A DNA stretch of 64,000 nucleotides from Leptasterias polaris (Eukaryota; Echinodermata; Asteroidea; Forcipulatida; Asteriidae), in assembly GCA_037783415.1 (NCBI GenBank), contig JAZGTN010000046.1, forward strand, positions 1,618,501 through 1,682,500, given 5' to 3'. A program made the position numbers and the translations under genes. The notes beneath the pieces were generated by a model, which had not been told where the DNA came from, did not search any database, and saw only the letters and a list, made by a program, of their open reading frames with translations. Positions 57,650-64,000 of the stretch are shown in pieces (within the stretch, counting starts at the first letter, position 1; every line of letters starts with the position of its first letter).

Positions 57650-60600
57650 GCATGGTGTGTGTTAATATTTTCATGTGAACAATTAGACCATGGGTTCTAG
57701 ATTGGAGTAAGTCACAGCTGTTAGGTAGTGTAGACTGCAAAATTTTGGCTTATCATTTGGACTAATGTTAAGTACGAGGCTAGAGACCACTGAACCCTGA
57801 CATGGTCTCAGCTGGAGGTGGCCACCAGGTGTATTGTGGAGTACTTCTTTTTACAAATTTGTGCAAACTGGGAAGACTTGTGTGTACATTGATGATGCAT
57901 TCAATGTATTCCTATACCTGTGTACTGTATACCACCTGGAAATTACGGACAATGTGTGTTCACACCTGCCCTTGTAGGAAGTTGTACTGTGACAGGGTAT
58001 CCTCAGTAAGCCCCAGGTCAGTGTGGTGTTTTATTTTATGTACAGCAAGCGTTTGGACAAATCAGCCATTTGTATCTTGTCAGCATGCTATATTGTGTAT
58101 GTGTGTCAAGGAAAGTTGTGTACTGTTAAAGCAAAAGGTACATTCTGTAGATATCCCAACAGGTTGAGAAGGCTTAGCATCCTTGACCCTGGAGCAGGTC
58201 ATGGTTCCCAGGTCTGTCTGTATTTTAGTGCATGTACACACCCCTCCATGAGAGTACGTGCACCTTGTCTTGTTCAACTAAACTGTGCTTTGAATATGTT
58301 CAAATGTATGTAGTGTACATGTGCGGGCCGTTGTGTTTGTACAAGCAGATGTCTGCAGGAAGGTGACCAGTTAGTCCCTAGATGGATTCCGTGGTAAGTA
58401 TCTCCTCCAACGTCTACGCACAGCTAGCTGTAGTCATTCTGAGCCTTCATCATGCTCTACATAATGTAGGCTTGTAATTTGTATTCTTGAGCTGACACGC
58501 ACGGTGATGTTTATCTACACTCAGATAGGATGTTATTAACAATGCTTTTAGACGGTAGGTTGCAACAAATGCACAACAAATATTACAAAACAAATATTAA
58601 ATTGTAAAATCAGCTAGTTGAAGATGTATGATACATAACCCTCAAAATTTGCATTTTTGTCTTGCATTTAGAGATTTGGGAGGCATTATATACATGTACA
58701 GTTGTACATCTCTATTAGATTGCATACTAATAGTAATACATGTCCAGCGTTCAGGATCTGTGCCTTGTATAATGACTGACAGTGGTGTAACCAGACATTA
58801 TTATTGGGGGAGGAGGAAGCAAGTGGGAGCAAAGACATAATTTGTGGGGCTAATTAATGTTTCAAACCATTAATTTTGTACACTTTTTCGATCTCATTGG
58901 GGGAGTGGCAAGGTTCCCCCTCCCTCTTACGCCACTGATTTATATCATATACAATTTTTCAACTTCAATATGTTGTTGTTGCCTAATTTAACGACGGAGC
59001 AAGGATGATGTATCCTAGGTGAGCTGTAGTCAGTGCTATCCTGAATCATGTATGTCTTTCCTCCAAGATGTTGTGGTTAGAAAATATTTTTATGAGTATG
59101 TCTTTATGTATTGTTCATATGTGCATGTTTTAGTGAATGTGTCTCGCCTGAGTGTGTTATTGTAATCAAGATGCTTTGAGCATTCCACAGAGCAAGTAAA
59201 CCAGGATGTGCCCAGTGGTGTCGCTCTATGTAGAACTCTACACTTATATGGCACCCTATAAGTGTAGAATTTCACGCTAAGCACTCAGCATGAATTTGAG
59301 TCTTGAGGTTGTTCATTCACCATGAAGTATTCTTCCTCCATGTACACACCATCCCTTTATGTTTAAACTCTGCATAAACTAACGGATCCATACAATAGTC
59401 ACATTCCTTACATGACCACCATTGACAAAAATTATGTAAAATGTTCTATTCCAAGGTTGTTTTTTAAAGCCTTTTCAAGTCCTGGATTCTTGGATGGTTT
59501 CATCTTTGGGTATTAATATTGTCTGCAATCTTTGTTGTTTGCTTGAATGTTTTCCTTGTGGTGCCTGTTAAGTTTTTGTCAAATAGCCAAAAAAGTCAAT
59601 TCCCACACCATATGAACATGTAGGTCAACTCAATTACTACTTTCTTAATTTTTCCAAAGGTCGAGTGTCATACCTGTTAGATACATTCATCATTTTTGTG
59701 GGAAAAAAGCACACTAGTTGTCAAAATGTGGAGAATACCAACTGGCTCTTTTCAGAACCGCCTCTTCTTCCTAAAAGAGATCAACAAATGGTGTGACCCA
59801 AAAGCATTTATGATAATTTAATTTATTTAGCAATCTCCAGACGGTATTTACATACTTAACATGACTTAGCATTTGAATTCTCTAGTGTTAAAGCCAGTGG
59901 AAAGCTCTACAGACTTCAGTGATCTTGTAATTTCAGTTGTTAAAAATGCCATCTGTACGTACTCTCAAATATAGAGCACAGGTCACATATTTTTGCTTGA
60001 GATGCTAAAAGATGCCAGGTATGATTTTGCTATTATTTAAATTAACTCAGTTTTCAAGACCCAGGCTGCGGCTTCTAGTTCGTTTTACAAATGCTTTGCT
60101 GTTGTCGTTTATTCTGTGTTTACTTAAATAACTAAGTGCTTCATGTTGTAAAGCGCTACAAGTGCTTTAGTCCTTCTTAAATTGGTTTACTCTTTTCATT
60201 ATTTCCTGCCTTGTTTTAAAAAGGAAGGAAATACTGACGGTTGAAAACTTTAGATGGTATAAGTTCTATTTATTATTAGTAGTAGTAGTTTTTACCCATT
60301 TGACCCCAAAATTATGATTTAAATATCACCAAGTTATTTTATAGATTTGAGAAAGTTAAGCTTTCCATAAGGTATTGCTTGAGAAAATCCACCAATGATG
60401 TGTGGTATAAGACCGGTAAAAATAAATTATTGTTGGGATCTTGGCATTATCTCACGCCCATCAGCCAAAATAAAATTCATTCAGAGAAAAGGAAATCTTC
60501 AAAAAACATTTCTTTCCGCGAAGAACGAGCCGTGTAACTTCATCAGTGAGACTATTGATGAAATATCCTCGTTGTTTATCAGTACTTTCCTGAGGGATCT

Positions 60601-60980
60601 TCCTTTTCCTTGAAACTTTCTTGAAGATCGTTAACTTGATTCCAAGTCTCTGGTTTTGCACTCAAGTTAGTGTAGAGAGTCTGTAAATGCTGCACTGTAA
60701 AACCCCCAAAGTTCTGGGGGATTTATCTTCAGACCCAAGGGAGTCTTTTTCAATTTTTAATGATTTAAACATTTTCTACAATTACATCCCTGACAGAGAA
60801 AAATAAAGCATGTTTTAGACATTATGCTTCGTGGATGCGTGTGACCAAAGCCAATGTGAAGAAGTCTCATCTTTTGAAGTGCCAACTTTCTTTCCAGTTT
60901 GGGTGTGGCGACGCTGTGAGTTAACATGACACAAAAATCACTTAATTCTTGCAAGTTGAAGGTTCCTTGTGTGTAGCTTG
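57650..60980. other. Intergenic, no gene recognised
   Basis: No exon could be supported. Features noted are a perfect 12-bp hairpin at 59237-59268 and a TAGTAGTAG-rich spot near 60280. Part could be upstream untranslated or intronic sequence of a gene entering from the right. Confidence 0.35.
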
Positions 60981-60993
60981 GTCATCTCTATTG

Positions 60994-61352
60994 GGGTGTC
61001 GTGGCCGAGTGGATAAGAGCACCGAACTCAAGCTCTGGTGTTTCTGTTCAGCAGAGTGTGGGTTCGAGTCCCGGTCGTGACACTTGTGTCCCTGAGCAAG
61101 ACACTTAACTATAATTGCTTCTCTCCACCCAGGGGTAAAATGGGTACCTGTGAGGGCAGAGATGGTTCTTGTGATGGATTTAGCCTAGTAGCGCATATAT
61201 TGCAGCACAGGCTGTATATACTCCCCAGGGAGCTGATATGGTTTCAGAAATGATAAAAATGGCCCAGTGACCAGGGGTAATAATATGCGCCTCGGAATAG
61301 CTTAGCTAGATAGATGGCGCTTTATAAATGCTTGATATTATTATTATTATTA
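60994..61352 (+). repeat. tRNA-Leu-like SINE, apparently full length
   Basis: The head (about 60996-61082) has A-box TGGCCGAGTGGATAAGAGC, an anticodon loop CTCAAGC (CAA, Leu), a long variable arm, B-box GGTTCGAGTCC and near-complete acceptor pairing with several wobbles. It is followed at once by TGTCCCTGAGCAAGACACTT, a body word common in animal SINEs, then a body, GCGCTTTATAAATGCTTGA and an ATT-repeat tail. The attached body and tail make a SINE far more likely than a tRNA gene. Confidence 0.85.
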
Positions 61353-61658
61353 TTATTGCTCACAGGCAAACTGGGACTACCTTGACCATCCAGTCCTTCA
61401 ACGTAATTCTTAGATAATCCAGTGATTCAGAAAAAAAAGATACAGAGTATCCTATGATGAATAATTCTCCATGAATTAGAGTCAGTTCAGAGAGTTTAGA
61501 TACCTATCCTTCGGTATTCTCCAGGTCAAGTTTGATTTGTTTGTTTGTTGAGGTGTCTTTTTGTTTGTTTTACTTTTAGTATTTAAGCTCGAAAATAAAA
61601 AAATCTGTTTTTTAGTTGCTTTGATTATATCACTTACTCCCTAGGCTTTTTTGCCTAT

Positions 61659-61770
61659 AGGTAACCTCAATCCTACAATATCCTCCTCTCCCATGTCACT
61701 CCACACAAAATTGTTTGGACTTAAGTAAGATTGGAGCGCCTGACCCAGTGATAAGCAATTTGTTATTTAG
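61659..61770 (+). repeat. Dispersed repeat, second copy of 53087-53176
   Basis: Shares in order CCTCAATCCT, CTCTCC, TGTTTGGACTT and GACCCAGTGATAAGCA. The family is unknown. Confidence 0.55.
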
Positions 61771-62523
61771 GCCTTCAGCTTGGCCTGTATAGTACTGTAC
61801 AAATATTGGATACATTTGAGTGCATTGTCGCTGAATATGTAAGCAGGAGGTGAAATCTGGACTATTCCATTTTACGAGGAGAAGCCGAGTGAAATGGGGA
61901 AGCCAGATTTCACCAAGGGATTATATTCTGCAACAATGCAGGAATGAAATTCATTCAAGAATTGTTTCATATAACTCACACAAAGATCCTTTTAATTTTA
62001 ATTTCTTAAATAATAAACACAAAATAGACACCGAAACTTGTCAACCCCACACTGTGAAAATTCTATAAAAAAACTCCCAAACAAAATGGACGACTCCATG
62101 TATAAACCAACCTTGATTCGTTGGGACACAAATGGGCGAATACGTTTATTTTGGAAACAATGCTGCAAAGTACCCCAAGCGTCCTATTGTTTATCAATTT
62201 AGGACTCCTGTAATAAATTTTTAGAGCGTCATGTGTTGCGGCAGTAAATTTATGGCAAAATAAAATTACATGGACATGTGTATCAAATGCCAAGGGTGTG
62301 CACAGTTCTTTCAACAACTTTCAAAGAAAGCCAAAAGGAAACAATCCTGTATTTTTTTCACAGAAAATTTGCTATTTATGTTGATATTGTTGTATTTCAT
62401 TCAAAGAAAGCCAAGAGGAAACAAACCTGTTATATTCACTGTTTGCTGCTTTTAACGTAGTTGGTACAAATCAGTATGGAACAGCTTTGTGAAATCTTTA
62501 TCAATCTGGGGTTTTTTTTGCAG

Positions 62524-62574
62524 ATGAGTGTACTCCGTTCATGTGCTGCAAGTAACTTTGGTAGTCTTTTACCT
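62524..62574 (+). CDS. Candidate first coding exon, mitochondrial presequence-like (partial)
   Basis: A strong acceptor (GTTTTTTTTGCAG) is followed at once by ATG, 17 open codons (MSVLRSCAASNFGSLLP) and a consensus donor CCT|GTAAGT. The peptide is Ser/Ala/Leu-rich with one Arg and no acid, like the start of a mitochondrial targeting peptide. If real, an untranslated exon lies upstream and the rest of the gene lies beyond the window. I cannot name the product. Short open segments between splice-like signals do arise by chance. Confidence 0.4.
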
Positions 62575-62850
62575 GTAAGTATGACATAAATACTGTTTTT
62601 AAATTTCTATTTCTTCAGACATTCAATGTTTAATGGGATAATACATCATATGTTGTTGGAAAAGTAAAGCCTGGTTCTATGATGCGAAGTGATTTATGTG
62701 GCGCACGTAATCAGGCGGTGGTGTTTTCTCAATTGTGACGCAGGCAAATTCGCTTTCCTTTGCAATTCGTGTGAAATATGACCCGGGCTTTAGCTTCAAT
62801 CCCAACCTTTAGTTTTGTCAATTAACACACCATATGAAAGCCAGTTTAGT

Positions 62851-63201
62851 TTAAAGGTGCTGTATACATTTGGTAATTGGAGCCTACTGATTGTGTTCTA
62901 TGAAAATGTAGGTATATACAATAAAACTAACCTGTGAAAATTTCACTTCAAAAGGTGGTCGCATTTTTGAGATATCACCGAAAAACTGGAGCGAATATTT
63001 CCACGCAGGAAGAATATTCCCCAGAACAGATTCAAATTTTGGGGAATAAAAAGTGATATATTTTTCCATAACTGTAGTACTTCGAAGTTAAAAGTTTCTC
63101 TAAATTCATTATACTACCCAAAGCTGCTGTACTTCTTACCAAGTAAGTTTTTATTGCCATTAATTTTCAGAGTCATTACCGAACGTGTACTGTACCTTTA
63201 A
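62851..63201. mobile_element. TTAA-flanked MITE (AAAGGTGCTGTATACATTTGG family)
   Basis: Ends TTAAAGGTGCTGTATACATT and ACGTGTACTGTACCTTTAA are inverted, though diverged. Design and termini resemble the AAAGGCACTGGACACG family, but the interior differs. It begins about 280 bp after the candidate exon. Confidence 0.72.
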
Positions 63202-64000
63202 GCGAAAACAATAAACAAATTGTTATTTTGTTTGTCGGGGATTTTGTACACATGCACATTTTAGCTTGTTTTGATTGCATCAACTAATGTAATCGATATG
63301 TGATTGTGTTTTCTTTAAAGGCTAAATACACTGTAACTTTGATAATGATAGATGTTAGTCTGATCCTGATTGAATAAACAATACATGGGTGTGGAACGAC
63401 TGATTTATGGGTCGAATTTTCAACAAAGATGCAAAATAAGTTACCTGTGAAAGTTTCAGCTGAATACAGTGTCTACTTGTTGAGAAAACAGCAAAACACT
63501 GGTCATGGTATTTTCATCAAGAACATCAAACCCATCCACGTTTAGTGAGGTGATGCGGGTACCAACCAAAGTTCCTTCACTAACGCAGCATTCACTAACG
63601 GACAACTCGGAAATTTAAAATTTGAGTTTTAGAGATTCAAATTGTTCAACATACTTGTATTGATGTCTAATCAACAGGCGCATTTTAGGCGAAATAATTT
63701 TGTAGGATGTTTACTTAAATACTACTGTAACCTTTACAACAAATTAGCTTTCAGATAGAAATTACTTCCTTTTCTTAAGGTCACTCATGTCATTACAAAA
63801 TTAATGACCGTACCTCTAATAAGACTCATTGAAACCAGCATGAGCTTTCATAGATTTAACTACCAGTACTTCGTTTCCTTCAGTGCATTTTATAAAGTAG
63901 TTGTTTCTATCGAAGCTCTTGCTTCATGAAGACATTTGAGACTGCGTGTCATTATTTATGCTGGTATTCCAGTTACAATATTTGTTAGTGTTAGATAAAC
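63202..64000. other. Right edge of window, nothing recognised
   Basis: AT-rich. A TTAAAGGCTAAATACACTG word at about 63318 may start another diverged MITE of the TTAAAGG type. No gene seen. Confidence 0.4.

Noticed and set aside
60996..61082. Functional tRNA-Leu(CAA) gene
   Set aside because: Several wobble or mismatched pairs, and the head runs straight into a SINE body and ATT tail.

Overview
This window is eukaryotic nuclear DNA: AT-rich, with short coding exons bounded by GT/AG introns, no operons, and dense small repeats. Gene content (a fizzy-family cell-cycle activator, an ER-type glutathione peroxidase, a class I cytokine receptor and a retinol-dehydrogenase-like SDR) together with the repeat families suggests a marine deuterostome invertebrate. 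An echinoderm, perhaps a sea star, is my best guess; that identification is inference.

Layout. (1) About 1.6-7.8 kb, minus strand: a complete nine-exon cdc20 gene (529 aa). (2) 11.86-16.14 kb, plus strand: a complete three-exon GPX7/8-type peroxidase (203 aa). It is transcribed divergently from cdc20, with two inverted CCAAT boxes about 220-260 bp before its ATG. (3) 16-30 kb: a gene-poor stretch of non-autonomous DNA transposons, a 55-bp minisatellite and decayed retroelement pieces. (4) 30.1-41.0 kb, plus strand: an 11-exon gp130-like class I cytokine receptor (954 aa) with signal peptide, Ig domain, cytokine-binding module, fibronectin-type region, one membrane span and a 469-residue last-exon tail with a YxxQ motif. 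(5) 43.8-47.3 kb, minus strand: a four-exon RDH11-14-like short-chain dehydrogenase (327 aa), convergent with the receptor. (6) 47.3-64 kb: mostly repeats. They include a 1.5-kb palindromic element with 21-bp subterminal satellites, two degraded non-LTR reverse transcriptase remnants and a tRNA-Leu-like SINE. One short candidate first coding exon lies at 62.5 kb.

Reading frames were checked by adding exon lengths. All four spliced models keep frame from ATG to stop: 1590, 612, 2865 and 984 nt. The four genes show no sign of a shared pathway and look like ordinary unrelated neighbours. The most interesting gene is the gp130-like receptor. The most interesting non-coding structures are the palindromic and foldback elements, several with clean target-site duplications of 8, 9 and 11 bp. 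Assignments rest on motif recognition and remembered family features; no database search was possible.
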